Source: Panicum virgatum
Lineage: Eukaryota > Streptophyta > Magnoliopsida > Poales > Poaceae
Length of the DNA: 64,000 nucleotides
Direction of reading: 5' to 3'
Assembly: GCF_016808335.1 (NCBI RefSeq)
Contig: NC_053147.1
Span: 68,384,960-68,448,959 of the forward strand
Of the stretch, positions 48,030 to 58,297 are shown in pieces; the stretch's first letter is position 1; every line of letters starts with the position of its first letter. A model generated the notes under the pieces. It did no database searches. It was not told where the DNA came from and saw nothing but the letters and a program-made list of their open reading frames with translations. Both the position numbers and the translations under genes were made by a program.

Positions 48030-51000
48030 GTGCTAGCTATATATGAACTCATCAGATAAACGGGTCGGCTACCAAGTACTACTAGTACTATATATAGACC
48101 AGTGCCATGCCTTGAATGAGGTTCAAAAATCAAACTGTTACGAGTTCAATCATCTTCTGACTTGTGTTAATCTTTCATCACATATATATGGGTAACCAGT
48201 GAAGTATTGGAGCAAACCAAAAGTCCAAAACAATATGGTGGGTGTTGACTTCTATACAATTGTGTGAATCCCAAGCTGGGTTCGATAGATAGGCTTGCTG
48301 CGTGTTGGATAGCTACTCTTAGTTTATATAAGAGAGATTGGAGAATGTACATGTCATTCTTGTCGCCACCATTTCTCATCTACATCGTCCTTCATGGACA
48401 CAAGATTCCACCTTGGGCATCATGCTTTTCCGCTATCATGGGAGTCAGGCTCTAGGCTCTGGTATACATAACCAACGACCCTCTCTACCAGCACCACCAA
48501 CACCATCATTGCAGCACTATGCGAGTTGTCTATCACCAATGGTTACGGTTGCAACCGCTCCTATTGCCAAATCGACTACCCTTCCTCGTGATGGTGTCAC
48601 CACAGCTGGGCGACACCCTATGTACGGTATCTGGTCTTGATGCTGAGGTTGCCGATGCTATAGTAAGTCATTTGTTGGGATGATGATGGTGACAACTACT
48701 ATGTCGGCCATGAAGCTCATGATAAATCTCTTCAGGGTGGCAAAACAAGGGGGAATCACTCATATACCACCAGTTCAGCTCTTTATCTCATAATAAAGAT
48801 CACACTATTGGCACGAAGCAAACATGCACATGAAATGAACTCAAGATCCTAAATAGATGAATGAATGAATGGTACACAAACAGTTTTATGATCGACTTTG
48901 CAGCAGCTTACGAGCTAAATAAAGGGGCATGTACCCAAAACAGTTATAGTCTTTTATATCGGTGTTTGGATCCTGGCATGTTCTTAGTTGCTCGTGAACT
49001 CTGAGATAGCTTATTATATGGGATGCATGTTGGCAGACTGGCCGTGCGCCCGTGCCATTGCCTGGCGAAAGAACCGGCGCGCGCCGCACGGTTACGTGCG
49101 CGTGGTGGAGGCTCAGTCGCCGGCAGAAAACATGGTGGCCTCAGCACCGCGGGCCGGGGAGGGCGCGGCGCTTGGAGAGGGGATCAACCGATCGAGGCAC
49201 TGGCGAGAGAGGAGGTGGTTGTAGCGGTGGCAGAGATGAACGCTGACGACGCCGCGTCAACTTTGTGGTTTGCGGTCCACCGGCGGGCGGCCACGGCGAA
49301 CTGGGAGAGCGCGCCGGCGACTAGTGGCAGCGCGCCAGGTCGGGGTGGACGGTAAATCAAATACCGTCCACCTGGTCTGTATTTGGTTTGCCGTCCGGAC
49401 CCGTGGTCCCCTGCTCCGTTAGCCAGTTTCGATCCATGCCCAGGATGTCGTTGGAGCCGCGTCATGTCCAGTGGTCATCCGCCGTCGCTGGCGCCGCCGG
49501 TGCCTCGCGACGGACGGCCGTTCACTGATGACAATGAAAGCCAGCGCCTGAAGCAGCTGGGTACGAGTATTCAGTAAACTCCTGCCACAACAGCAGGTGA
49601 GGTTTTGTTAGCGTAGCTCTCGTGTAAACTTGTGTTTCTCAGTTTCTGTTAGTTAGTTAGAAAGTTTGTTTCTTGCCTTAGCAGTCGCGGAGCTCAGCCT
49701 CCGGCTTCACCGGCCCGAGCGCGTCTTGTAACTGCGCCACGATCTCTTTGTGGCGAGTGGAGTCCGCGTCGCGCGGCATGACCCGGCGTGTGGGATGGCA
49801 CACGCATTCCTCGGATCATGGCGCGCGCCTGCAGGTGGAGAACGTGCCCCTGTTTCCCTTAGTTTGTTTTAGCTTATATAAATAAAAGCTTATCAGAAAA
49901 CGTCGCAGTGATGCGGCACAAAAACCTCTGTGTCTTTGTTCAATCCACAAGCCTGTGTTCTTGAGAGTTCTTGAGAGCTGAGTGCTCTTGGCCGGAGCAA
50001 TTCCGGCTGACAGGTTCTCGTGGGCTTGCGCAAGAATACAGGTTCGCGTTTGCCGGGTTACTCGAGATTTCCATGTGAGCTTCTTGGCGAAACCTGCTTG
50101 TTGGACGGGGAGGTGGTGGCAGCCACCGCCGGACGCGATCACCGTCGCCGATTTCCCCGGCGGTGCATGACGGCGAAGCTGCCATCCCTCCGGGGCACCA
50201 GTTCGCCAACGCCGCAGCGTTGCTGCCGGTGCCGGTATACAGGGCGGTCTCCCGCGGCGAGGCGGTGGCGCGGATGGCGGCGCCGCCGAGGCCGGCCGGT
50301 TGTCGCGGCGCTGGCGAGGTGTCGCGCGACCGGCCGTGGCGAACGGGCAGGCGAGCGGCGCCAGCGGCAGGCATCCAGGCCGCCGGGCGGACGGCATCTG
50401 GTTCACCGTCCACCCTGACCCCGGACGGTGTTTCATTTACCGTCCGGATCCGGGATCACCTGGACCGTCGGATGTAAAGCGTGCGTGCAGGATCGATCCT
50501 ACCGATTGGGCTGCTGGAGGTCGGAACACTGTGTGGGCCAAGCGGAGGCCCAATTACGGAGGACCCACCGGCCCAAGCGTGCGTGACCAGGAGGACTTCA
50601 CCGTTCCGTTCTGTCTTCGTTGGTGGCCGACTCAACTTTGAAACTCTGAAGAGTCCAGTTCCCTCACTGATAACCAGAGTTAATTCCGGCATGTCTTGCT
50701 GTCGTTCAACTTGCGTCCGTGCCACTGGCCGGCGGCCGGCGTTGGACGTCGAGGTGGTGCGGTGGACGTCGTCGCGCCATCATTTCCGAGCCCGGAGCTA
50801 GCGCACTTGCTACTACGAGTCTACGACCCACACCATGATGAGCCCCGAGCATGACCTGCCAGACCGTCCGCGCAGGCGACCTCGTCCGGCTTACCATAGC
50901 CTACCACCGACCGAGATGAGAGCAGCGCGGGCGACGACGAACGGTGCCTTCTAGGACTACAGCGCCGACCTCGCCGTCGGTTGGTCTCCACTGAGGTATT

Positions 51001-52621
51001 TCTCCTGCAACCGCTCAATGACGATTGACGAGACAGCCGGGCGGCAAGGACCCTCCCCGGACGGCGAGTGTCGGTGCCGCCGCGCGCGCGGGGAAGAAGA
51101 TGCGGCAGTGAACGAAGCGCCGCGCGGGCCGGAGAGGCGAGGCTGGCTGCCGACGCCAAGGAAGACGCTTCGGCCACGGAGACGGACGCGGGGGTGAACG
51201 CGCGGTGCTCCTCTCACACAGCGTCGCCTCCGGTGACAAACGGGAGAGCGCGGCGGCGAGCGGCGACGCGGTGGGCAGGCCGGCGGCCAGGACGGGGTGG
51301 TCGGCACTTCACCTGCCGTCCACCCCGGACGTCATCTCATTTACCGTCCGGGGCTCGGGTTCTGTCTGGCCGTTGGATGTAGATAGTGCGGCCAGGATTC
51401 GTCCTGCCGTCCTCACCACTCAAACGCAGGAGCGTTCTCTGGGCCGCGGCCCATTACCTGAGCCCACCCTTCGCTGGACCAGCCCACAGGCTGCTGCAAT
51501 TTGAAATCGTCGGAGGCTGATCGGAGCCCGCCGTTCTCTGCTGCGGTGCTGCTCCTCGGCGCCGCCAGTTCGCCGCCGACATGGAAATCCATCCACCACC
51601 ACCGTCGTCGCGATCCCCAGGTGTTGGCGAAGGAAGCGCAGGAACACAGAGATGCAAGCTGATGAATGTCCGAGACGATGAGATGCGTTGAAGCAGCAGA
51701 CAAACAGCCAAACTGACCTCTTCTTGTTTGAGATTCAGACTTGGTGCGGGTACTTGATCTTCAGGCACCGCACGCTCGAGTATCTTCGCCTAATTCAGAC
51801 TTGGTGAGGGCTCTGCTGGTGTCTCTCGATCGCCGGCCGGCCATGTCCGGTGCTCGTCCGCCATTGCCGGCGCCAGCGCCCGCAACTGACGGCTGTTCGT
51901 CGGCGACATGGAAAGCCGGCGCCCGAAGCAGCTGGGTACAAAGATTCAGTAAGCTACTGCCACAGCAGCAGCTCAGGTTTCAGTTTGCTGCTGATGGATT
52001 CCGATTCCTCTCCGGAATGGAATGTGATTTCTCTCCTTGCAGTAGCAGCTCAAGGTCCTCCTCTCCGTTTCGACCACGGCACGTTCTCGTAGCTCGTGGG
52101 CTTTCGCCTGGTTACTCATGTGAGCTTCTTGGCGAAACCTGCAGTTTACTTACGACCAGCAATTACATGTTATTTTCAGTTTTGTGCCTTGTTTGCGTAC
52201 ATCCTATATTATGGGCGCTTATGGCCAGTAATTACGTTCAGTTTCCTATGCATTAACTGAAGTAATAATATAACATCGCAACATACCTAAGCTGATCCGT
52301 ATTATCACATTGCAGGATCAGATGACAGGGCACCAACAGTCTGAACATCCAAAACCGTTCTCAGATGAGGTATCATCATCACAAGACAAAGACACTGATC
52401 CTAGAGAAAGTTGATGAAACATAACACAGCAGACAACCACCATGTAGCAACGTTAGCAACAGCTACTATTGCAAGATGCGAACTCCAGGTACGATACAAC
52501 AGTTTACAGCACATGATGCTCCATAATTTAACGGTGGTCACATTCACAAATAAACTAGTACATTAAGTGATAATAGATAAGCATTTCCTAAAGCATCGAT
52601 CAGGCTGAAGCTGCTTGATGA
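48030..52621. other. Non-transposon segment of U5
   Basis: Most diverged copy. It contains ~213 extra bases at 51625-51839 including the direct repeat ATTCAGACTTGGTG (51732 and 51796), and two deletions (after 50015 and near 50305). Modules M1-M3 are recognisable. No gene is called in it. Confidence 0.58.
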
Positions 52622-52985
52622 CTACTCGCCATCGGACACAGGGTCCCTGTGCTTGAAGAGGTCCTTGCATTGACTGTAGAGCATTGGGGTCATGCATATG
52701 GCAGAAATCACAGAAGCAACACTAGTAGCGGCAGCCATAGCAAAAGCCGGGTGGTACGGCTCCGAACACAGGAACCTCTTGCTGCAGAACCTGCAGGGGA
52801 TTCCATTATTAATTACTTCCATCGGAAAAACCAGAACAATACACATCGGATAAAACTGTGCGATTGCAATCTTATGGCAATGCACTTACTGTTCCATCTT
52901 CCTAGGCGCCTTGATGCTTCCAGCTCCTCGAGAAAGCATGGGGTTTCGCCACTGACCCTGCAACAAATGATCAGGTCGGTTAGTA
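48057..52985. repeat. Partial array unit U5, colinear with a host gene on its right
   Basis: U5 holds only the non-transposon segment. It matches the other units through GGTTAGT at 52979-52985 and then continues as intron sequence instead of entering the transposase. Relative to U1 it lacks about 110 bp after the 403-bp solo LTR (near 50015), lacks about 80 bp between GTCGCG repeats near 50305, and contains about 213 extra bases at 51625-51839. It is the most diverged copy of the segment. Confidence 0.9.
49606..50012 (+). mobile_element. Solo LTR (U5 copy, 407 bp)
   Basis: Same insertion as 8033-8435, four bases longer (one more TAGT repeat). The left GGTTT is intact; the right one is truncated to GGTT by the adjacent ~110-bp deletion. 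Confidence 0.85.
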
Positions 52986-53629
52986 TAATTTTGTGCCGAC
53001 TCGTTTCGTAGAGAATCAAATAGTATAATCTGTATCTTAGAAGCCATGTTCCCGGAACCGTTCCCGGAACGAGGAACAACGCTTATGAATGATTTTTATA
53101 CTAAATTGTTCCCGGAAGGTTCCCGTTCCGGAACGAGGAACATGGAACGTGGCCATATTCCACGTTCCCGGCTTCTATGAGCTGTATACCACAGCAGTTC
53201 AATTGATCAAATTACCCCCAAATTTAGAAAAATTTGGTGTGATAAAACCCTACCGGTAACCGTACCCTATTAGCAATCCCAGTTCCGCCCTAAATTTAGA
53301 AAAATCTGCTGAGACGGAACCCTACCATGCATTACCTACGAATCTTAGATCAATCCGGCCTAAGGCTCTGTTTGGATGGACAAACAAAGGAGGACTAAAG
53401 TTTAGGCCGATGTTTGCTAATAGGCTAAACATGGACTAATTCGATCCAGAAAACCTTAAATCGACCAGAAGCAGCACTTACCGTGTGCATCAGACGACCC
53501 ATGCCCACAGCCGGGTAGGCCTGTGGAAGCATGCCTTTCCTACAGCACGTGGCGGACGATCGTCGGGAGCAGACCGGAGGACACGCCGGAGCGCCCGCCG
53601 CGGAGCGCCTTCGCCAACGTCGCCGCCAT
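52622..53629 (-). pseudogene. Small three-exon host gene with mitochondrial-like presequence, frameshifted
   Basis: Exon 1 is 53482-53629: the ATG-led peptide MAATLAKALRGGRSGVSSGL is rich in Arg, Ser and Ala without acids, like a mitochondrial presequence. It meets a stop after 29 codons. Shifting frame by one base continues as RKGMLPQAYPAVGMGRLMHT to a strong donor (ACG/GTAAGTGC). The 524-bp intron ends TACTAACCGACC...TTGTTGCAG (branch point and acceptor). Exon 2 (52890-52957) and exon 3 (52622-52790) join in phase, giving a C-terminus with one membrane segment. A dinucleotide TATA-rich run lies just upstream (53688-53712). I do not recognise the family. Either a one-base lesion makes it a pseudogene or the start is a later ATG. 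Confidence 0.55.
53038..53177. mobile_element. 140-bp foldback element in the intron of the small gene
   Basis: Begins TAGAAGCC and ends GGCTTCTA, and is filled with GTTCCCGGAAC-type palindromes and GGAACGAGGAACA repeats. TA at both outer ends could be a TA target duplication (Stowaway-like), but the family is not recognised. It is found only here, not in U1-U4. Confidence 0.45.
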
Positions 53630-53687
53630 CACCTCCTCTAGTCGGTCTTCTCGCGCTCGCGCTCTCTCTCTGGCCGCCCCCGCAACA

Positions 53688-53713
53688 CACACACATATAT
53701 ATATATATATATC
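53688..53713. repeat. (CA)n(TA)n microsatellite
   Basis: An ACACACAC run followed by a TATATATA run, immediately upstream of the small minus-strand gene; the TA part could supply its TATA box. Confidence 0.9.
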
Positions 53714-53770
53714 GGGAGAAAGAGGGGTTAATTAATCGCTCGCCGACTCCGAAAAGCCAGCAGCCAGGCA

Positions 53771-54480
53771 GGGTGGTTTTTTTATTTTTTATTTTTTATT
53801 TTCATTTTTTATAAAAATATATTTTCGTTTTCGAAATTTACAAAAATATACCCCAGCTGTCGGGCGGCCGGCACCTGGTCGCCCCGCTGCCGGGCGGCAG
53901 GGACTTATCTGTAAAAATTTTCGTAAAAAATTGTGTTCCGGTCCCTGAAGGACTGGCCGCTCGGCAGCGGGGCGGCCGGCCCCCAGGCCGCCCGGCAGCT
54001 GGGCGGCCGGTCCAGGCTAGTTGCTTCTTCATTATTTTCAGTGGACCGGCAGCAGAGCAGAGCTATCAGATGCATGCACACTCACGCAAGTCTGGAAATT
54101 GATTGCTCTGCATGCATGTACGTGTTACCAGATGCGTGGTAGACTGGACTGGCAACAGAGCAGAGCTGGCACCGGCACCGGCACACTCATGCTCTGCTCT
54201 GCTCTGCTCTGCTCACGCATGCATGCACACTCACGCAAGCAGAGTAGAGCAAGAAGCAGCTACCGGCCGCCCGGCTGCCAGGCGACCGGTCCTTCAGGGA
54301 CCGAAACGTAATTTTTTTATAAATTTTTTTACAAATAAGTCCCTGCCGCCCGACAGCAGGGCGATCAGGTGCCAGCCGCCCGGCAGCTGGGCGGCCGGGG
54401 TATATTTCTGTAAATTTCGAAAATGAAAATATATTTTTGTAAAAAACAAAAATATAAAAACAAAAATAAAAAAACCGCCC
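53771..54480. mobile_element. 710-bp inverted-repeat element, unclassified
   Basis: Arms of about 180 bp (53771-53960 and 54300-54480) are inverted copies. The outer end is GGGYGGTTTTTTTATTTT, then an AAATTTACA(A/G)AAATATACCCC stretch, then GC palindromes such as GCCGCCCGGCAGC, then GGGACTTAT(C/T)TGTAAA and GGTCCCTGAAGGAC. The flanks share AGGCA (53766-53770, 54481-54485), a possible 5-bp target duplication. The centre holds GCTCT and CATGCATGCACACTCACGCA repeats and no gene. Confidence 0.7.
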
Positions 54481-54485
54481 AGGCA

Positions 54486-55277
54486 GGCCGTTCCGTCTCA
54501 GCCTTTATTGGGCCGGCCCTCCTCAAGCCCAAGGTACATATTCACTTTTTTTCCTCGCTTAGACCACCACTGACCGATCTTTTTTTATTTTTAACTCTTT
54601 TTCTAAAATTATACAGACTCACTGAAGCATGTATATACAGTTCCATCAGTTCAGCACCTCCTTGTTTCCTTCAGGCTTCATGACACAACATCGGCACAAG
54701 GCAAATAGAACATTGATCACGGATGCGTTGTGAAACAACCCATGATTCCCTAGTGCACTCAGGATACATGGATGATGCATGAACAGTTTTTGGATGAGCC
54801 GCAGCAAAAAGATGCATGCTTGACAAGAATCCTATATGAACAAGGGCTCTGACAGAGCTCATATAGGATACTTGCAGGCAGAGCGAACTCTCCGTCGCTC
54901 GCTGAAAACCAGAATGTATTCCCAAGTTTTCGGAATAAAGTGGTAATAGCATGTGTAGTGTACAGGCAAAGGTAGGTTTACCATGCTCGGATTACATGCA
55001 GAGCAAATAAATGGACAGTAGGGACAGTGTTTGCAAGCAAGGATGAGGCATCTTTTATCTGATCTAGGATTAGAGTTCAGTTTAACTCAGTTGGCTTCAT
55101 GATTGAACGCCGGTACAAATGACAACCCGATTTGGTGGGTCCTGTTCAGCAGCTAGTAAGAATTTTTTTTTGCATCGATGGCAATTTCTTGAGATTTTTA
55201 GCATAAGGTGTGTGCTGTTCAACTCCGGCTTCATGCTTGAGCTACAAAGTAATTCTATCTTTTTTTTCCATTTCTTT
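54486..55277. other. No gene seen; 41-bp palindrome
   Basis: A 93-codon frame on the minus strand (54671-54952) has no recognisable motif. The notable feature is a nested palindrome at 54829-54869: outer arms ATCCTATATGA/TCATATAGGAT, inner arms GCTCTG/CAGAGC. Confidence 0.5.
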
Positions 55278-55292
55278 TCTTTCTTTTGTTGT

Positions 55293-55585
55293 TTTTTTTA
55301 AAGCACCCAGGAGCACTGGGGAATCATGTAAGAACTCAGTTGGGCACCCACGCTGACCGCGCGCTCAACGCAGATGGGCTGCCGGGAAGTCCGAGGACGC
55401 GCCTGCCGGTGCTTACACACGCACACACACCACACACCTATACCCACGCACGCACACACGCACCCTGGTACCCCTCTGGGGAAAATCCCCGGTGCCACAC
55501 CCGAGCGATCTCAGACCGGGAATCGAACCCGGGCGGGTGGCCTCCACGACGGGAGGGCTCACCACTGCGCCACAGGAGCGTTGGC
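55293..55585 (-). mobile_element. tRNA-derived SINE
   Basis: On the minus strand the element starts near GCCAACGCTCCTGTGGCGCA with an A-box (TGGCGCAGTGGTGAG) and a B-box (GGGTTCGATTCCC at 55518-55530), and ends in CTTTAAAAAAA. The flanks are a 15-bp duplication with one mismatch: TCTTTCTTTTGTTGT (55278-55292) and TCTTTCTCTTGTTGT (55586-55600). A CA/TG-rich tract (55410-55460) lies in the body. This fits the grass Au-type SINEs; it is not a functional tRNA gene. Confidence 0.88.
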
Positions 55586-55600
55586 TCTTTCTCTTGTTGT

Positions 55601-56880
55601 AAAGAGACATGTTGAGACCTCAGCTCGGAGTTGCATGTTGTGTGCATCTCTTTCAATGCTTTTTCTCTTTATCGCAGCACGTTCTTGCAGCCTGATCTCA
55701 TGGTGGGCTCGGATGGAGCTCATAGAAGATCGATACTTGGGAGAGGTAGAACATGATTTTTGTGAAATCTGAAATCATTTGATGCGCTCGCCGGATTCCA
55801 CGGTCGGCCGCTCGTCCGCGCGCGGGTGTTGGAGTGGCAGCCACTGCCGAACGCGATCACCATTGTTAAATTGTTCAGTTTTTGCTTGGGGTTAAACACT
55901 CATGCTTCAAACGCCAGCCAGGAGTCAGTAAGCTTCAAAACATTTTATTTTCCTGATGTTTACAACAAGCCCCAGCTTACAGCCAGGAGATAATGGTGTC
56001 AGAAAATTGATGTCACAAATTAAATGGAGTAGTCATCCCAAAACTTGATGCGAGGATCAACATAGGTCTAACTGCTACAGAGTTCGCCAGTTTACAGAAA
56101 GAAAACCATCAGGTGCATCATTTGACTTATGATGGACTCAATGATGAGCCTTTACTGTCATCGCAACAATCTTTTTTTTTTAAAAAAAAAGCTGTCATTG
56201 CAACAATTGCGAACTATAGCAATAAGTTATGAATTTGTTTGACATGTGATTTACTTGAAAAGTTCTAGAATTTTCAAGAAATGCTGCAGATAACAGTTGA
56301 TTTGTGATGTCGTGTGTTTGGCAACTGATGGGAAAGTGCCACCTCTAAATATTGTAGCCATTTTTCACAGCACTGTCATCATAAACACGAGTGAACAGTA
56401 TCTACAGGCATAAGCCTGCTCAGTCCAAACTAGTATCATATTAAAAGGTTCTATCCTCAGCAGTGTAAATAAGAAAAAAATAGTCTGGAAGCTAAATATA
56501 AAAATGTAATAAACATTAGCTAGGGCAGCTCTTGATGTTAATGCCATGGAATTTTCAAATTTGAAGTTTGCAATGCCACGCATTGCTGGCAACAACAAGG
56601 AAGATTTATCCTTTCAGCACAAAAACATACAGGAGGAAACAAATATACACAGTTGCATGGAAAATGAAGAAAGTGCTACAGCAATTATGATTCTGGAAAC
56701 AGGAAAAACATAGCTTAGGAACTTTAAGTTCAAACACCATACATTCTGCAACTTAGGCAATTGCATACAAATGTAATGGAAACTTACACGTGTGCCTCGA
56801 GTATTTGTTTGCAGTATCTAGCACACAAAATGCATGAGCAGTAATACATCGAAGCACCATCAGAACACATTACCTAATTC

Positions 56881-56883
<3 letters not shown>
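55601..56883. other. No gene seen
   Basis: 55830-55862 resembles 8622-8656 of the array (both contain GGCAGCCAC and CGCGATCACC) and would read WQPLPNAITIV; it may be a relic of the same gene family. At 56155-56207 the 16-bp direct repeat CTGTCATYGCAACAAT flanks a 21-bp palindrome of T and A runs. The rest is AT-rich without a reading frame of note; 56600-56883 may include 3' sequence of the F-box gene. Confidence 0.5.

Positions 56884-56947
<64 letters not shown>
56884..56947. repeat. (TA)n microsatellite
   Basis: An uninterrupted TA dinucleotide run of about 64 bp, downstream of the F-box gene stop codon. Confidence 0.97.
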
Positions 56948-56951
<4 letters not shown>

Positions 56952-57021
56952 CTCGATGCTCCTGTGCTGGAACACATTACTTGGAACATCAAATTTGACT
57001 AGTACCTCACAGGACACAATT

Positions 57022-58209
57022 TCAGTGCTTACTAGCAAGCACCGATGACTCCGTGAAACAGGGAACATATGGTAAAATATTCTGATGGCTAACCTCTAGA
57101 GTGCAGAGAGTGTGCACTTCCTTGCTATCCATGTCATATGATTTCAGTTTCAGGTCCCAGTGCTGAACAAAGAAGATCATATTGCGGTCGGGGTGAATGG
57201 CAACCAAATTGTAGTCATTTTCAACATGGCAATACGCTCTTCCAAACAGCTGCAAAAAGGGCACACTGTGCTTCAGAACCCAGTCTTCTGTATTGTAGTC
57301 CTGAAGAACCCAAATGGACAGTTGAGTCATCAAGCGAGGGTCATCTCTATGTTGACTCATGTAATGCAGCTGTCCTTGGGATTGACCAACAAAAACAACA
57401 TCACTAGAATTGTCCAGCCCGCTGATGATCCTACGCTTGTTCCCTTCCCCATCAACTGCAACTATTAGCTCCTGGTCTATATCATCAAAGTGGGTGACAT
57501 TGAAATGTAGCATGCCATTAACGAAGGCACCACTTGCGTAGACAGATAAGGCCTCATCTGAACTCCACTCGCTTGTCCTCTGAGACCACACCCCAGTTTC
57601 AGACGAGTAGGTGTGCACCTCTTCCACGAATGCCCCTTCGTAAATCCCGAGCTGGACCAACTGAAAGTGCGCGGACACAGCAGGATCGAAAATTAAATAG
57701 GCAGCACAATCACAATGGTGAAACAAATCAAGGTCCAAGCCGGAGTTGGGCACGGCCACCCATTGCTCGGTGGCGGGGTTGCACACGACAAAGCCCAGTG
57801 AATCGTAGGTGTCCAAAGCCCTTCTGTGCCTGAAGAGGATTTGGCCGTTGCAGGAATGCACGAGATCGAGTTCCTCGATTCCCGGCTGCTCCCCCGGGAA
57901 GGAGAAAGACGGGAGGGGCACGGATCTACCCAGCGTGTTGATGAAGCGCCCGTGGACAACGCGACCCCCCTCGCCGCCGCCATCGCCGCGGTTGCTGCCG
58001 TGTATTTCGCCGTCGTAGGCGCAGAAGAAGCCCTCGAGGGTTTGGGGGAGCTTCTCGCGGTGGTGCCGGTCGGCGATGAGGTCGCGCCAGGCCTTGGACA
58101 CGCACTTGAACCGGCAGAGGGATCTGGCGGGGACGCGGGAGAGGATCTCGAGGATGGCGTCGTCGGGCAGCAAGGCCACCGCGGCCGCGCTGCTCCTAGG
58201 GCTGTCCAT
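57022..58209 (-). CDS. F-box protein
   Basis: A 395-residue protein, intact from ATG to stop. The F-box is at about residues 13-53 (LLPDDAILEILSRVPARSL, CRFKCVSKAWRDLI), the part that binds the SKP1 adaptor of SCF ubiquitin ligases. The rest resembles the F-box-associated beta-rich region: a GFVVCNPATEQWVAVP motif and repeated W/F positions (SETGVWSQRTSEW, LSIWVLQDYNTEDWVLKH, QHWDLKLKSYD) typical of plant proteins that recognise substrates there. An in-frame ATG 10 codons upstream (58239) is possible, but it would lie in a likely 84-bp intron, so MDSPRSS is chosen as start. The substrate cannot be inferred. It is the only clearly intact host gene in the window. Confidence 0.92.
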   Translation of the reverse strand: MDSPRSSAAAVALLPDDAILEILSRVPARSLCRFKCVSKAWRDLIADRHHREKLPQTLEGFFCAYDGEIHGSNRGDGGGEGGRVVHGRFINTLGRSVPLPSFSFPGEQPGIEELDLVHSCNGQILFRHRRALDTYDSLGFVVCNPATEQWVAVPNSGLDLDLFHHCDCAAYLIFDPAVSAHFQLVQLGIYEGAFVEEVHTYSSETGVWSQRTSEWSSDEALSVYASGAFVNGMLHFNVTHFDDIDQELIVAVDGEGNKRRIISGLDNSSDVVFVGQSQGQLHYMSQHRDDPRLMTQLSIWVLQDYNTEDWVLKHSVPFLQLFGRAYCHVENDYNLVAIHPDRNMIFFVQHWDLKLKSYDMDSKEVHTLCTLEVSHQNILPYVPCFTESSVLASKH

Positions 58210-58213
58210 GCCG

Positions 58214-58297
58214 CTGCGAACAAAAAGGAGGAGCTTCAAGTGAGGAGATGAGCGCGGCAGATCGGAGTGCGGCGGTCGCCGAGATGGGGAATCTTAC
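58214..58297 (-). other. Probable 5'UTR intron of the F-box gene
   Basis: Minus-strand donor GGCGG/GTAAGATT at 58297 and acceptor CCTTTTTGTTCGCAG ending at 58214 bound 84 bp, and the start codon follows five bases after the acceptor. A short 5'UTR exon would lie to the right of 58298. Inference from splice signals only. Confidence 0.55.

Larger units (their letters stand above)
38500..48056. repeat. Array unit U4 (without the 1122-bp solo LTR)
   Basis: U4 is 9557 bp. Its left part matches U2/U3 closely, but from about 42.3 kb and most clearly right of 43.38 kb it carries many private substitutions. It keeps the empty TTGTG target at 44689-44693 where U1-U3 carry the 1122-bp solo LTR, and it keeps the 17 bases at 44429-44445 that U1-U3 have lost. 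It therefore represents an older lineage of the unit. Confidence 0.92.
1..52985. repeat. Five-unit tandem array, period about 10.67 kb
   Basis: The same order of landmarks recurs five times. The stop codon of the small minus-strand exon lies at 11006, 21671, 32337, 43004 and 52622, giving spacings of 10665, 10666, 10667 and 9618. The last spacing is short because U4 lacks a 1122-bp solo LTR. Unit starts are set here at a shared motif (TAAACGGGTCGGC) at 1, 17167, 27834, 38500 and 48057; the true repeat edge is unknown because the array runs off the left end of the window. Each full unit is a non-transposon segment joined to a CACTA piece. U1-U3 are nearly identical over the CACTA part (the 1122-bp solo LTR shows about three differences among copies), so amplification is recent. 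Confidence 0.97.

Noticed and set aside
1..52985. Assembly artefact as sole explanation of the array
   Set aside because: Units differ in LTR content, a 17-bp indel, nonsense codons and scattered bases, and U1 alone holds a retrotransposon. The exact copy number of the near-identical U2 and U3 could still be affected by assembly.
54671..54952. 93-codon minus-strand frame as a gene
   Set aside because: No motif, no splice or promoter signals, and it contains the 41-bp palindrome; probably chance.
55500..55585. tRNA gene on the minus strand
   Set aside because: A and B boxes are present but the cloverleaf is not continued; the A-tail and 15-bp target duplication identify a SINE.
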